Source: Arcticibacter sp. (GTDB lineage: Bacteria > Bacteroidota > Bacteroidia > 2-12-FULL-35-15). Taken from it: 64,000 nt of DNA. The stretch is taken from contig JAJNQB010000013.1 in assembly GCA_021155045.1 (NCBI GenBank), positions 1 to 64,000 of the forward strand, given 5' to 3'. The notes under the pieces were generated by a model. It had not been told where the DNA came from, did not search any database, and worked only from the letters and a program-made list of their open reading frames with translations. This document shows, in pieces, positions 35,153 through 44,302 of this stretch; positions within the stretch are counted from its first letter, which is position 1, and the number at the start of each line of letters is the position of its first letter. Both the position numbers and the translations under genes were made by a program.

Positions 35153-36796
35153 ATGAAGAAGATAATTTATGTTTTGTCAATGTTGATGTTTTTGGTTGCG
35201 AATATTTCTAATGCGCAAAAGAAAAACGTAATCGAAAAAAGCGAAGACCAAATTAAAATGTTTAATGCACAGCAAAGCTTTTATGCGGGCGATTATCAAA
35301 AAGCATTAAATATTTATAAAGATGTTTTAGTAGGAAAGCCCAATGATGCTAATGTAATGGGGCGTATTTCGGAATGTCATTATATGCTTAAACAATATAA
35401 AGATGCACAAGAAATGGGGGAGAAGGCTAAATCTGTTGATGGAAAAGCTTATGAAAATACTACACTTATTTTAGGGAAAATATATCATAAAGATGAAAAA
35501 TTAGACGAAGCTCTTTTAGAATATAATTTTTTTAAATCAATTGTAGGCTCTGGAGCTAAAGCTAAAGAGTCGGATATTGATATGTTGATTGTACAAATCG
35601 CTACTGCAAAATCATTGATTGCAAATCCTGCTGATGCTAAAGTTGAAAATATGGGAGATAATATCAATAGTGAGTTTGATGATAAAGCACCAATGATTAC
35701 CGCTGATGGAAAAACATTGATATTTACATCTCGCAGACCAGGTAAATCAAGTGCATTAGACAAAGAAGGAGATAACGGCTATTTCGAAGATATTTATATT
35801 TCTCGTTGGGATACATTAAAAAAAATGTGGTCGGATGCTGAATTAATCCCTGGTTCTATTAACACAGAAACACATGATGCATGCACCAGCATCTCTCCGG
35901 ATGGCAAACAAATTTATTTATATAAAAACGAGCTAGAAGGAGAATCAAGGGGTGGAGATATTTATGTTTCTAAAGTTAGTACTTCCGGAAAATGGGGCTC
36001 TCCAAAAGCTATGGGTAAACCTGTAAATACAACATTTTGGGAAGGAGGCGGTTGTCTTTCTCCTGATGGAAAATCATTTTATTTTGTAAGTGAGCGTACG
36101 GGTGGCTTGGGTCATGGTGATATTTATGTATTGAAAAAGAAAACCAGATCGGAATGGGAAAAAGCACCTGTAAACATTGGACCTGAAGTAAACACCAGCG
36201 AAGATGAAGGAGGATTGTTCCTTGCTCCTGACGGAAAAACATTGTTTTTCACTTCAAAAGGACATAATTCAATGGGAGGCTACGATATTTTTAAAACTGT
36301 TTTAGAAAACGGAAAATGGACAAAACCTGTTAATTTGGGTTATCCAATTAATACAGTGAATAATGATTTATGTTTTTCTATTTCGGTAGATGCCCAAACA
36401 GGTTATTTTACAAGTGATAGAAAAGGAGGCTTTGGAGATAGAGATATATATAAAGTTGATTTATCTAATTATACTGTTTTAGAAAAAGACATGGCTGCAA
36501 AAAAAGACCCTAATGCACCAGTAATGGCAATTTTAAAAGGGGATGTTTTTGATGCTACAAAAGGTTCTGGAATGGAAGCCGAAATTGTTATTTATGATGA
36601 AGCAGGAACAAAAGTAGGCAGTACAACATCAAGCGATGGAAGTGGAGAGTATTTTATCACATTATTAGCCAATCATTCTTACCAAATAAAAATAGAGGTA
36701 AAAGGTTATAAACCAATTGAAGAAAAAGTAGAAATAAAAGCTGCTGAAAAAGGAGCAACTACCGTAGTAAAACATTACTTGCTATATAAAAAGTAA
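35153..36796 (+). CDS. Secreted TPR + PD40 beta-propeller + CarboxypepD-like protein
   Basis: 547 residues from the ATG at 35153; an upstream in-frame TTG (35102) lies before the promoter. The signal peptide ends near 22 (ISNAQ). TPR helices span about 35-130 (AQQSFYAGDYQKALNIYKDV). Four to five PD40/WD40-like blades span about 170-440 with repeated SPDGKxxxF and DIYVSK/DIYKV motifs. A carboxypeptidase-regulatory-like beta domain lies at about 455-530 (LKGDVFDATKGSGMEAEIV). Similar proteins (PorE-like or OmpA-associated) occur in Bacteroidota envelopes and T9SS-linked assemblies, but this one lacks an OmpA domain. Function: probable periplasmic scaffold. It is monocistronic, followed by two intergenic repeats. 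Confidence 0.82.
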   Translation: MKKIIYVLSMLMFLVANISNAQKKNVIEKSEDQIKMFNAQQSFYAGDYQKALNIYKDVLVGKPNDANVMGRISECHYMLKQYKDAQEMGEKAKSVDGKAYENTTLILGKIYHKDEKLDEALLEYNFFKSIVGSGAKAKESDIDMLIVQIATAKSLIANPADAKVENMGDNINSEFDDKAPMITADGKTLIFTSRRPGKSSALDKEGDNGYFEDIYISRWDTLKKMWSDAELIPGSINTETHDACTSISPDGKQIYLYKNELEGESRGGDIYVSKVSTSGKWGSPKAMGKPVNTTFWEGGGCLSPDGKSFYFVSERTGGLGHGDIYVLKKKTRSEWEKAPVNIGPEVNTSEDEGGLFLAPDGKTLFFTSKGHNSMGGYDIFKTVLENGKWTKPVNLGYPINTVNNDLCFSISVDAQTGYFTSDRKGGFGDRDIYKVDLSNYTVLEKDMAAKKDPNAPVMAILKGDVFDATKGSGMEAEIVIYDEAGTKVGSTTSSDGSGEYFITLLANHSYQIKIEVKGYKPIEEKVEIKAAEKGATTVVKHYLLYKK

Positions 36797-36851
36797 ATGA
36801 TAGCATAAACTTTACTAAAATTAGTTGTGAAATTTTAAGATGGATGCTTTT

Positions 36852-36910
36852 GTAAAACTTTCTTTTTTTCTGTTTTTAATTGGACGAATTTTGGGGTAGC
36901 TTACACTTTG
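36852..36910 (+). repeat. Dispersed intergenic repeat, copy 1 of 2
   Basis: About 59 bases that recur with roughly 80% identity (by eye) at 63454-63510. Shared landmarks are GTAAAACTTTCTTTT, a TTTTTAA-TGG stretch and TTTGGGGTAGCTTACA. Both copies lie between convergent genes. Neither is part of a plausible protein. Confidence 0.7.
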
Positions 36911-36929
36911 AAAAAAGTTGAAAAACAAT

Positions 36930-36980
36930 TTTAACCCTAAATAGGCAGTTCATTATTTGAACTGCCTATTTAGGGTTAAA
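36930..36980 (+). repeat. Perfect 23-bp palindromic repeat (hairpin), complete copy
   Basis: Arms 36930-36952 and 36958-36980 are perfect reverse complements around a 5-base loop TTATT; the arm core is CCCTAAATAGGCAGTTCA. It lies between the convergent genes ending at 36796 and 37053. Two partial copies are present at 44400-44438 and 47318-47348, each sharing 31 identical bases with it. It could act as a bidirectional terminator, but the recurrence marks it as a repeat element, comparable in behaviour to REP sequences. No mobilising enzyme is visible in the window. Confidence 0.85.
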
Positions 36981-37052
36981 TATTTAGAAAATCAGCTACT
37001 CAAAGTTCGTAGTCACAGACGATTGTTTTTTCAATGTCTGTTTAGGGCTAAT

Positions 37053-37985
37053 TTATTGTTTTATCAATTTTTGAACAGATGTTTTACCATCCACTATTAA
37101 ATTTACGAAATACATTCCTGGGCTAAAATCAGTAGTTTCAACTGATAATAGTTGTTTTCCTGAAAGTTTGCCGTAATCTTTTTTACTTACCAATGCTCCA
37201 TCAATTCCGTAAACAGCAATCTCTACTACCGATTCTGCTTTTAAATCGAAAGAAAGATTCGAATTGTTTGTTGCTGGATTTGGTTGAATAAAAAAGGCTT
37301 GGTTATTAGCTGTTATTTCAGAAATTCCAACTGCTGGAGTATATGTGTATGAAACATCGTCAACCCAAAAAGAAGCAGTATCATCAGCAGGGAAGTAGTC
37401 AATCGCAAATGCGCTATTAATTGTTGGAGCCCATGTTCCAAGTGAAACAGAATTTAAAAATAATTCCCAATTAGTAGTAGTTAAATTAGCATTGATGTTG
37501 ATTTGAAACCAAGTGTCAAAAGGGTATGTTCCAGAAACTACTGCATTTGAGCCTTCAAAAATATCAATATAACCACCTCTCATAAAACATTCAAAAACAT
37601 ATTGGTTGCCCATTGTAGCATTTCCTTGAAAATTAAAATAAGCAGTTTTTCCGCTAGGTACTTTAAACCAAGAAGAAAAAGCTAATTGTCCTGATGTAAT
37701 TGGTGTTGCGTTAAAAGGCAATACCACATCTTGCGGACCACCTGTTGCGCTTGTTGACGAAAAGTAAATTGATTTTGAACCTGCTGTAGTATGATTATCT
37801 GTCGTTACTACATATACATCTTCAGCACCACCACCCGTTGTGCTGCTCCATGTTCTCCATGGTCCAGATTGTATTCCTAAATAAGTAGTAGTGTTGTACG
37901 ATTCAAAATCGTCAGTAAAAGTTTGTGCATCTGAGTAAGAAGATAAAAACAAACATGCAATCGTTAATGTAGCTATTTTTTTCAT
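37053..37985 (-). CDS. T9SS type A sorting-domain protein with lectin-like (LamG/concanavalin-type) body
   Basis: 310 residues. The signal peptide ends near 20 (YSDAQ). The body (25-220) is beta-rich, with TFTDDFESYNTTTYLG at the start, LPFNATPITSGQLAFSSWFK, KTAYFNFQGN and AFAIDYFPADDTASFWVDDV, a pattern like concanavalin-type jelly rolls in secreted proteins. The C-terminal 75 residues form a T9SS type A domain (IQPNPATNNSNLSF near the start, GMYFVNLIVDGKTSVQKLIK at the end). It should be exported by T9SS and attached to the cell surface. Ligand unknown. Confidence 0.82.
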   Translation of the reverse strand: MKKIATLTIACLFLSSYSDAQTFTDDFESYNTTTYLGIQSGPWRTWSSTTGGGAEDVYVVTTDNHTTAGSKSIYFSSTSATGGPQDVVLPFNATPITSGQLAFSSWFKVPSGKTAYFNFQGNATMGNQYVFECFMRGGYIDIFEGSNAVVSGTYPFDTWFQININANLTTTNWELFLNSVSLGTWAPTINSAFAIDYFPADDTASFWVDDVSYTYTPAVGISEITANNQAFFIQPNPATNNSNLSFDLKAESVVEIAVYGIDGALVSKKDYGKLSGKQLLSVETTDFSPGMYFVNLIVDGKTSVQKLIKQ

Positions 37986-38128
37986 TGTGCATTTATTTTG
38001 GTTAGACTGTGCTAAAATATAAAAAAACTATTACTGTATTAGAATTACTTTTATTGATATTTAGTATTCGGTCTTTTACTGTTGCTGGATCTATTTTAAA
38101 ATAAAGAGTTTGAGGTTCTTGTATGCCA

Positions 38129-38959
38129 TTATTTTTTTTTCTCTGCAGGCTTTTCTTTAAAGCAAGAAATAGGATGCTTTAAATTTTTATAACTTATTAA
38201 ATTTACTTTTATCGTTCCGACTAAGATTGGTGTTTCCACATAAACAGGAATTCTATTTTTGTCGTTTGTTACCCATACTATCATTCCTTCGCCACCTTTG
38301 AAAAGAGAACCTTGAATTAGTTTTGGTCTGAATTTTATACATTCAACATAGCCTAATGTTTTATTATATATAATTTCTTTACCAACATACCTTGCATAAG
38401 AATTAAAAACTTCGCCATCTAACACAAATGAAATTGGGATTGTATCATTTGGTTTGTATTTTTCAAAATCAACACAACGGGTATAAAATATAGCAGTTAT
38501 AACATCAAAGGTGCAGTCATTAATTTTTAAGGAATCTGTTTTTAAAGGTTTTTTATTTCGTTTTTCAAATGTATAAACCACTTTTTTATTCTGATTAAAA
38601 ACATAATCATCATAAATATAATTTCCTCCCTCTGCAACATCTCGTTTGAATCGAAGAGGTCTTAATGTCAGTGTATCGGCATAGGATTCATACTTATCTT
38701 TTACTTTATAAAACCAATCATATTTTGGATAAGTACTTCCTGTACCCACAAAATGGAATGCTTTTTTTCCATTCATATCTTCTTGAGAAACAGAAAAACT
38801 AGCTTCTCCAGCATTCATCCATATTGCTCCCCAGTTATATTGTATCTGAAAAAAAAGCTGTTCCCCATTTTTAAAGCATAAATTTTTTACATCACACTTG
38901 CTTTGAGCAATTGAAAAAAAAGAGGATATAGAAAAAATAAAAAGTAAAATGTTTCTCAT
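38129..38959 (-). CDS. DUF3108 family protein
   Basis: 276 residues with a signal peptide to about 19 (SIAQS). The core matches DUF3108, a Bacteroidota/Proteobacteria periplasmic family: GEQLFFQIQYNWGAIWMNAG, GEASFSVSQED, then KDKYESYADT, RPLRFKRDVAEGGNY, CTFDVITAIFYTR, KTLGYVECIKFRP and a late GGEGMIVWVTNDKNRIPVYV. The family is thought to be a periplasmic lipid- or ligand-binding barrel, without a proved role. It has a -7 box right upstream. It is not obviously linked to its T9SS neighbours. Confidence 0.85.
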   Translation of the reverse strand: MRNILLFIFSISSFFSIAQSKCDVKNLCFKNGEQLFFQIQYNWGAIWMNAGEASFSVSQEDMNGKKAFHFVGTGSTYPKYDWFYKVKDKYESYADTLTLRPLRFKRDVAEGGNYIYDDYVFNQNKKVVYTFEKRNKKPLKTDSLKINDCTFDVITAIFYTRCVDFEKYKPNDTIPISFVLDGEVFNSYARYVGKEIIYNKTLGYVECIKFRPKLIQGSLFKGGEGMIVWVTNDKNRIPVYVETPILVGTIKVNLISYKNLKHPISCFKEKPAEKKK

Positions 38960-38964
38960 TTATT

Positions 38965-38972
38965 CAAACCTA
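38965..38972 (-). promoter_or_regulatory. Putative -7 box of the DUF3108 gene
   Basis: The minus strand reads TAGGTTTG (TAnnTTTG), ending 5 bases before the ATG at 38959, again consistent with a leaderless or nearly leaderless mRNA. Confidence 0.45.
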
Positions 38973-39056
38973 CATATTTTTTTTGATTCATAGAATATTG
39001 TACTCGTCTGCCAATTCTTTTATTTAAAAACACAATTCGAAATTCACAAATTGTTA

Positions 39057-39064
39057 TATATTTG
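39057..39064 (+). promoter_or_regulatory. Putative -7 box of the 39107 T9SS protein
   Basis: TATATTTG, a perfect -7 match, 42 bases before the ATG at 39107. A clear -33 box is absent. Confidence 0.55.
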
Positions 39065-39106
39065 TTTTACAAATACAAATTTAACCAACAAATAATATTT
39101 TTTGAC

Positions 39107-40936
39107 ATGAAAAAAATTTACCTTTTATTTTTAACGATTGCTTTTGCTGCAAATATTGCACAAGCTCAAACGTCCGGAGGACCTGATACGTATGGCTATA
39201 TATGGCGAGATAGTAATGACCCATCAGGACCAACATACAATTGGATTGATGTATTAGCATTACCTGGAGTTTCTGAAGTAAGATTTTTGGCTGATGATAA
39301 CGTGCAAGGTTCTTTTCCAATCGGATTTCCTTTTCATTACTATTGGTATGATGTTACTCAATTTTGGGTAGGATCAAATGGTTATATTGGTTTTACAAAC
39401 GGACAAATTTCTCATCCTTTTCCAATGATTCCGAATGTAGCTGCGCCACAAAATTATTTGGCTATAATGGAAAGTGATTTAATTTTTAACCCTGGTAACA
39501 ATGCTAAATGCTGGAGATGGACAAATTCTACAAATGATACATTGGTTGTTTCATTTATTGATGTTCCTTTTTGGGATCCTAATTCACCAGGTTGGGTAGG
39601 AAATAATACGTTTCAAGTTATCTTGAGCGCTGTTGATAGTTCAATTACCTATCAATATAAAGTACAAACGGGTGCGCCTGGTAACTTAACAAGCTATGCA
39701 AGTATTGGAATAGAAAATAATTCTGGAAACATTGGTTTGCAACATTCTTATAATGCTTTGCCGCCAATTAATTATGCAATTAAATTTTATTACCCAAGCA
39801 ATACTACTTATGCTGTTTCTGATGCATCTACAAGTTATAATGATAACGATGAAACAGGTGGAATTTTCTTGTCAAGAAACGGTCAGCAGTTTACAATGAA
39901 CTCAGAAGTTAAAAATACTGGAAATCAAAATTTAACTTCTTTCAATGTATTTCAAAGAGTTGTAAATTCGGCAGGAACAATTCAAGCACAAAACAATACT
40001 ATGTCTAATGCTTTAACTCCTTCACAAACTCAAACAATTACAGGAACAAATAAATTTAATCCAACAGTAGCCGGAACATTCCGTTTTATCACCAACACAC
40101 AATTGTCTGGTGATGCAACACCAAGTAACGACCAAAAAATTCAAGAGGTTAGAGTGGTGGACACAACAGCGACATCCATCATTCTTTCATTTGATAATGG
40201 TGTAGATGCTGGCGCTGGCGGATTATCTTGGCAAGGCGGAAATGGTGGAGCAGGTATTTATTTTATTCCTCCATTTTATCCTTGCAAAATTACAGATGTA
40301 CGTGCTTATATTGCTGCAAACCCTAATTTTTATGGTTGTTCATTTAATATTTATGACGACAATGGAACAGCTGGAAGCGCAGGAACTTTATTAGATTCTG
40401 TTTATTATCCAGCGGGAAGTGTTGTTGTTAGCTCATTTAACACCGCTACATTGCCAACACCACTTCAAATTAATAGTGGAGGAGTTTATGTTGCATGGTT
40501 AATGGAAGGAGACGGTATTTCATTAGGACAAAATCAAGTAGCACCAATCTCTAATCGTACTTTCGAAATTTTAGGAACATCTTGGGCACAATACCGCTAC
40601 CGCGAAACAGAAGACTTAATGATTAACATTAGTATCGAGAAAGTATCAACTATTGGAGTAGAAGAGATAGCTGCAAATGGCAATTTTGGTAACTTTTATC
40701 CGAATCCTTCTGCAAATGTTGCTGCTTTAGATTATAATTTTAATACAACTGTAAATAAACTGTCGTATGAGATTTATGATGTTCAAGGTAAGTTAGTAAA
40801 CAGAAAAGACTTAAATGAGTCGTTCACAAGCGGAAAATTGATTGTTAGCACAGAAACCTTAACAAATGGAATGTATTCATGCAGAATATTAGTTAATGGA
40901 ACAAGTGTGATGCGCAAATTTGTAGTAGCTAAATAA
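39107..40936 (+). CDS. T9SS type A sorting-domain protein
   Basis: 609 residues from the ATG at 39107; an earlier in-frame TTG at 39062 lies inside the -7 box and is rejected. A signal peptide ends near 20 (IAQAQ). The first half (about 20-235) contains SEVRFLADDNVQGSFPIGFPFHYYW and FWVGSNGYIGFTNG, a secreted beta-sandwich often described as a T9SS substrate's N-terminal domain. A CARDB-like adhesion module follows (about 265-370: GGIFLSRNGQQFTMNSEVKN, TVAGTFRFITNTQLSGDATP). The C-terminal 80 residues form a T9SS type A signal (FYPNPSANVAALDY at the start, GMYSCRILVNGTSVMRKFVV at the end). Monocistronic, with promoter and strong terminator. Confidence 0.82.
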   Translation: MKKIYLLFLTIAFAANIAQAQTSGGPDTYGYIWRDSNDPSGPTYNWIDVLALPGVSEVRFLADDNVQGSFPIGFPFHYYWYDVTQFWVGSNGYIGFTNGQISHPFPMIPNVAAPQNYLAIMESDLIFNPGNNAKCWRWTNSTNDTLVVSFIDVPFWDPNSPGWVGNNTFQVILSAVDSSITYQYKVQTGAPGNLTSYASIGIENNSGNIGLQHSYNALPPINYAIKFYYPSNTTYAVSDASTSYNDNDETGGIFLSRNGQQFTMNSEVKNTGNQNLTSFNVFQRVVNSAGTIQAQNNTMSNALTPSQTQTITGTNKFNPTVAGTFRFITNTQLSGDATPSNDQKIQEVRVVDTTATSIILSFDNGVDAGAGGLSWQGGNGGAGIYFIPPFYPCKITDVRAYIAANPNFYGCSFNIYDDNGTAGSAGTLLDSVYYPAGSVVVSSFNTATLPTPLQINSGGVYVAWLMEGDGISLGQNQVAPISNRTFEILGTSWAQYRYRETEDLMINISIEKVSTIGVEEIAANGNFGNFYPNPSANVAALDYNFNTTVNKLSYEIYDVQGKLVNRKDLNESFTSGKLIVSTETLTNGMYSCRILVNGTSVMRKFVVAK

Positions 40937-40960
40937 TAGCTCTTAATCTGATAATGCTTA

Positions 40961-41000
40961 AAAAAAAGCCTGTTTTGTGGAAACAAAACAGGCTTTTTTT
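40961..41000 (+). terminator. Rho-independent terminator
   Basis: A perfect 18-bp stem (40961-40978 with 40983-41000), core GCCTGTTTTGT, 4-base loop GGAA, and a 7-base T run. It separates the T9SS gene from rpmH. Confidence 0.92.
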
Positions 41001-41010
41001 ATTTAAAATG

Positions 41011-41040
41011 TTTGTGAAATAAAAAAAGTTTCTATATTTG
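41011..41040 (+). promoter_or_regulatory. rpmH: Promoter of rpmH (-33 TTTG, -7 TATATTTG)
   Basis: TTTG at 41011-41014 and TATATTTG at 41033-41040 with 18 bases between. This is the best consensus promoter in the window, as expected for a ribosomal protein gene. The predicted leader is about 57 bases. Confidence 0.75.
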
Positions 41041-41102
41041 CACTCCGATTTCGGGACACAACGAACATTAATAGCTGGTAATCAGCAGAAAACATAGAAA
41101 AA

Positions 41103-41258
41103 ATGAAACGTACATTTCAACCATCGCAACGTAAAAGAAAAAACAAGCACGGTTTCCGTGAGAGAATGGCATCTGCTAATGGTCGCAGAGTATTAGCTTC
41201 TCGTAGAGCTAAAGGAAGAAAAAAATTAACTGTATCTGACGAAAAAACTCATAAATAA
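41103..41258 (+). CDS. rpmH: 50S ribosomal protein L34
   Basis: 51 residues, highly basic, beginning MKRTFQPSQRKRKNKHGF with the L34 core RERMASANGRRVLASRRAKG and ending KLTVSDEKTHK. L34 binds 23S rRNA in the large subunit. It has a canonical promoter upstream and a terminator downstream. carB follows on the same strand after that terminator. Confidence 0.98.
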   Translation: MKRTFQPSQRKRKNKHGFRERMASANGRRVLASRRAKGRKKLTVSDEKTHK

Positions 41259-41296
41259 TCAATTTGAAAATGATTCAATTTGAAAATTAGATAATT

Positions 41297-41327
41297 AAAT
41301 GCTTCTCAAACGAGAAGCATTTTTTTT
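41297..41327 (+). terminator. Rho-independent terminator of rpmH
   Basis: An 11-bp stem (AAATGCTTCTC with GAGAAGCATTT), 4-base loop, then eight T. It lies 38 bases after the rpmH stop codon. Confidence 0.88.
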
Positions 41328-41439
41328 GCACAAAAATGTTGAAAACCTATTATAAAATATCAGAACAAAACTACCCCAAAAACAATAATTTTGTAATCAT
41401 TTACAAATTGAATCATTTACAAATTTCCAAATTAAAATT

Positions 41440-44259
41440 ATGCCTCAAGACAAATCCATAAAATCAGTTTTAATCATAGGAAGTGGTCCAATAGTGATTG
41501 GGCAAGCGTGTGAGTTTGATTACTCTGGTTCTCAGGCTGCTCGTTCTTTAAAAGAAGAAGGAATAAAAGTTACTTTGATAAATTCAAATCCAGCTACCAT
41601 TATGACGGATAAGGTAACTGCCGAGAATGTTTATTTGTTGCCCTTAGAAGCAAAATCAATAATAAAAATATTAGAAGAAAACAAAGATATTGATGCTGTA
41701 TTGCCATCTGTTGGTGGACAAACAGCCTTAAACCTTGCAATGAAATGCGATGAGATGGGTATTTGGAAAAAATACGGTGTTCGCATGATTGGTGTTGATA
41801 TAGCTGCTATAGAAGTAACAGAAGACAGAGATAAATTTCGTGAAAGGATGGAGTCTATCGGAGTAGGGATGGCACCATCAAAAATTTGTCGTTCATTTTT
41901 AGAAGGTAAAGAAATTGCACAAGAATTTGGATTTCCGTTGGTGATTCGTCCTTCATTCACCCTTGGAGGAAGCGGAGGAGCTGTTGTTTATCTTAAAGAA
42001 GAATTTGATGCCGCATTAAACCGTGGTTTGCATACATCACCCATACATGAGGTATTGATTGATAAAGCTGTGTTGGGCTGGAAAGAATATGAGTTAGAAT
42101 TATTAAGAGATTCAAATGATAATGTTGTTATTATTTGTTCTATCGAAAATTTTGACCCAATGGGTGTTCATACTGGGGATAGTATTACTGTTGCTCCTGC
42201 TATGACATTATCGGACAGTACCTATCAAAAAATGCGTACCATGGCAATTAAAATGATGCGTAGTATTGGAAATTTTGCCGGTGGTTGTAATGTTCAATTT
42301 GCAGTTAATCCAGATGATTCAGAAGATATTATTGCAATTGAAATCAATCCGCGTGTTTCACGTTCATCTGCATTAGCAAGTAAAGCAACTGGTTATCCAA
42401 TTGCTAAAATTGCTGCTAAATTGGCAATTGGTTTTAATTTAGATGAATTACAAAATCAAATTACAAAATCTACTTCTGCATTTTTTGAACCTACATTGGA
42501 TTATGTTATTGTAAAAATTCCTCGTTGGAACTTTGATAAATTTAAAGGTGCAAAACGTGAATTAGGTTTTCAGATGAAATCTGTTGGCGAAGTAATGGGC
42601 ATTGGTCGTTGTTTTCAAGAAGCATTACAAAAAGCATGTCAATCATTAGAAATAAAACGTAATGGTTTAGGTGCCGATGGCAAAGAAGTTAAAAACCAAG
42701 ATGAATTATTAAAAAGTTTAGAACGCCCTAGCTGGAATAGATTATTCCATATTTATGATGCAATTAAATTGGGTATTTCTATTAAAACTATTCAAAAATT
42801 AACACGCATTGATGCTTGGTTTTTGAATCAAATTGAAGAATTGATTTTATTAGAAAATGAAATTTCGAAATACACCTTAAAAGAATTACCCCGCGATTTA
42901 TTATACGAAGCAAAACAAAAAGGATATGCCGACAGACAAATTGCACATCTTCTGAAATGCCTGGAAAGTGAAGTGTTTAATCGAAGAATAGAATTAAAAA
43001 TAAATCGTGTTTATAAATTAGTAGATACTTGTGCAGCCGAATTTGAAGCAAAAACACCTTACTATTATTCTACATTTGAAGATGAGAATGAATCCATTGC
43101 ATCCGACAAAAAGAAAATTGTTGTATTAGGAAGCGGTCCAAATCGTATAGGGCAGGGGATTGAATTCGATTACAGTTGTGTTCATGGTGTGTTAGCGGCA
43201 AAAGAATGTGGCTATGAAACAATAATGATAAATTGCAATCCAGAAACTGTTTCAACTGATTTTAATGTATCCGATAAACTTTATTTTGAACCTGTTTTTT
43301 GGGAACACATTTACGATATTATTTTAAATGAAAAACCTGAAGGTGTTATTGTTCAGCTTGGCGGACAAACAGCTTTAAAGCTTGCCGAAAAACTAGAACG
43401 CTACGGAATAAAAATTATTGGTACCGATTATAAATCACTTGATTTAGCTGAAGACAGAGGTAGTTTTTCTAATCTTTTGAAAGACAACAATATTCCATAT
43501 CCAAAATTTGGTGTGATTGAAGATGCTGAGCAAGCTGTAGAATTATCCAAAGAATTAGGTTTTCCATTATTAGTTCGTCCTTCTTATGTATTGGGTGGGC
43601 AATCCATGAAAATCGTAATTAATGAGCAAGAGCTGGAACAACATGTGGTTAATCTATTAAAAGATCATCCAGGAAATCAAGTATTATTAGACCACTTCTT
43701 AGAAGGAGCAATAGAAGCAGAGTCTGATTCTATTTGCGATGGAAAAGATGTTTACATAATTGGAATAATGGAACATATTGAACCTGCTGGTATTCACTCT
43801 GGCGATTCCTATGCTGTTTTGCCACCATTTGATTTAAGTGAAAATGTGATGAAACAAATAGAACAACATACAAAAACCATTGCATTAGCATTAAACACTG
43901 TTGGTTTGTTAAACATACAATTTGCAATTAAAGATGAAATAGTGTATATCATTGAAGCCAACCCACGTGCTTCTCGTACTGTTCCATTTATTGCAAAAGC
44001 TTATGATGAGCCTTATGTAAATTATGCAACAAAAGTAATGTTGGGCGAGAAAAAAGTAAAAGACTTCAAATTCAACCCTCGCAAAAAGGGATATGCAATA
44101 AAAATTCCGGTTTTCTCTTATGAAAAATTCCCTGAAGTAACAAAAGAATTGGGTCCAGAAATGAAATCAACTGGAGAAGCAATTTACTTTATTGATGATT
44201 TAACAGACGAATATTTTCATACCATTTACTCTGAACGAAATTTGTATTTGAGTAAATAA
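41440..44259 (+). CDS. carB: Carbamoyl-phosphate synthase large subunit (without C-terminal allosteric domain)
   Basis: Makes carbamoyl phosphate from bicarbonate, ammonia (from the CarA glutaminase) and two ATP, for arginine and pyrimidine synthesis. 939 residues. The two homologous ATP-grasp halves are clear: GSGPIVIGQACEFDYSGSQA near 10 and GSGPNRIGQGIEFDYSCVHG near 563, each followed by a biotin-carboxylase-like N-domain; ATP-grasp motifs FPLVIRPSFTLGGSGG near 165 and FPLLVRPSYVLGGQSM near 707. The protein ends soon after LGPEMKSTGEAIYF, so the usual about 130-residue MGS-like allosteric domain found in the 1070-residue E. coli enzyme is missing. carA is not in the window. Confidence 0.95.
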   Translation: MPQDKSIKSVLIIGSGPIVIGQACEFDYSGSQAARSLKEEGIKVTLINSNPATIMTDKVTAENVYLLPLEAKSIIKILEENKDIDAVLPSVGGQTALNLAMKCDEMGIWKKYGVRMIGVDIAAIEVTEDRDKFRERMESIGVGMAPSKICRSFLEGKEIAQEFGFPLVIRPSFTLGGSGGAVVYLKEEFDAALNRGLHTSPIHEVLIDKAVLGWKEYELELLRDSNDNVVIICSIENFDPMGVHTGDSITVAPAMTLSDSTYQKMRTMAIKMMRSIGNFAGGCNVQFAVNPDDSEDIIAIEINPRVSRSSALASKATGYPIAKIAAKLAIGFNLDELQNQITKSTSAFFEPTLDYVIVKIPRWNFDKFKGAKRELGFQMKSVGEVMGIGRCFQEALQKACQSLEIKRNGLGADGKEVKNQDELLKSLERPSWNRLFHIYDAIKLGISIKTIQKLTRIDAWFLNQIEELILLENEISKYTLKELPRDLLYEAKQKGYADRQIAHLLKCLESEVFNRRIELKINRVYKLVDTCAAEFEAKTPYYYSTFEDENESIASDKKKIVVLGSGPNRIGQGIEFDYSCVHGVLAAKECGYETIMINCNPETVSTDFNVSDKLYFEPVFWEHIYDIILNEKPEGVIVQLGGQTALKLAEKLERYGIKIIGTDYKSLDLAEDRGSFSNLLKDNNIPYPKFGVIEDAEQAVELSKELGFPLLVRPSYVLGGQSMKIVINEQELEQHVVNLLKDHPGNQVLLDHFLEGAIEAESDSICDGKDVYIIGIMEHIEPAGIHSGDSYAVLPPFDLSENVMKQIEQHTKTIALALNTVGLLNIQFAIKDEIVYIIEANPRASRTVPFIAKAYDEPYVNYATKVMLGEKKVKDFKFNPRKKGYAIKIPVFSYEKFPEVTKELGPEMKSTGEAIYFIDDLTDEYFHTIYSERNLYLSK

Positions 44260-44302
44260 TACCGATGTGAAATAAGTAATAGTCCAATTCCGTTTTACTA
44301 CA

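Noticed and set aside
37010..37046. Hairpin CAGACGATTG/CAATGTCTG followed by TTTAGGGCTAA, similar to the palindromic repeat
   Set aside because: Only about 14 of 18 bases match the family and the left arm has no counterpart, so it is not counted as a copy; no T run follows on either strand.
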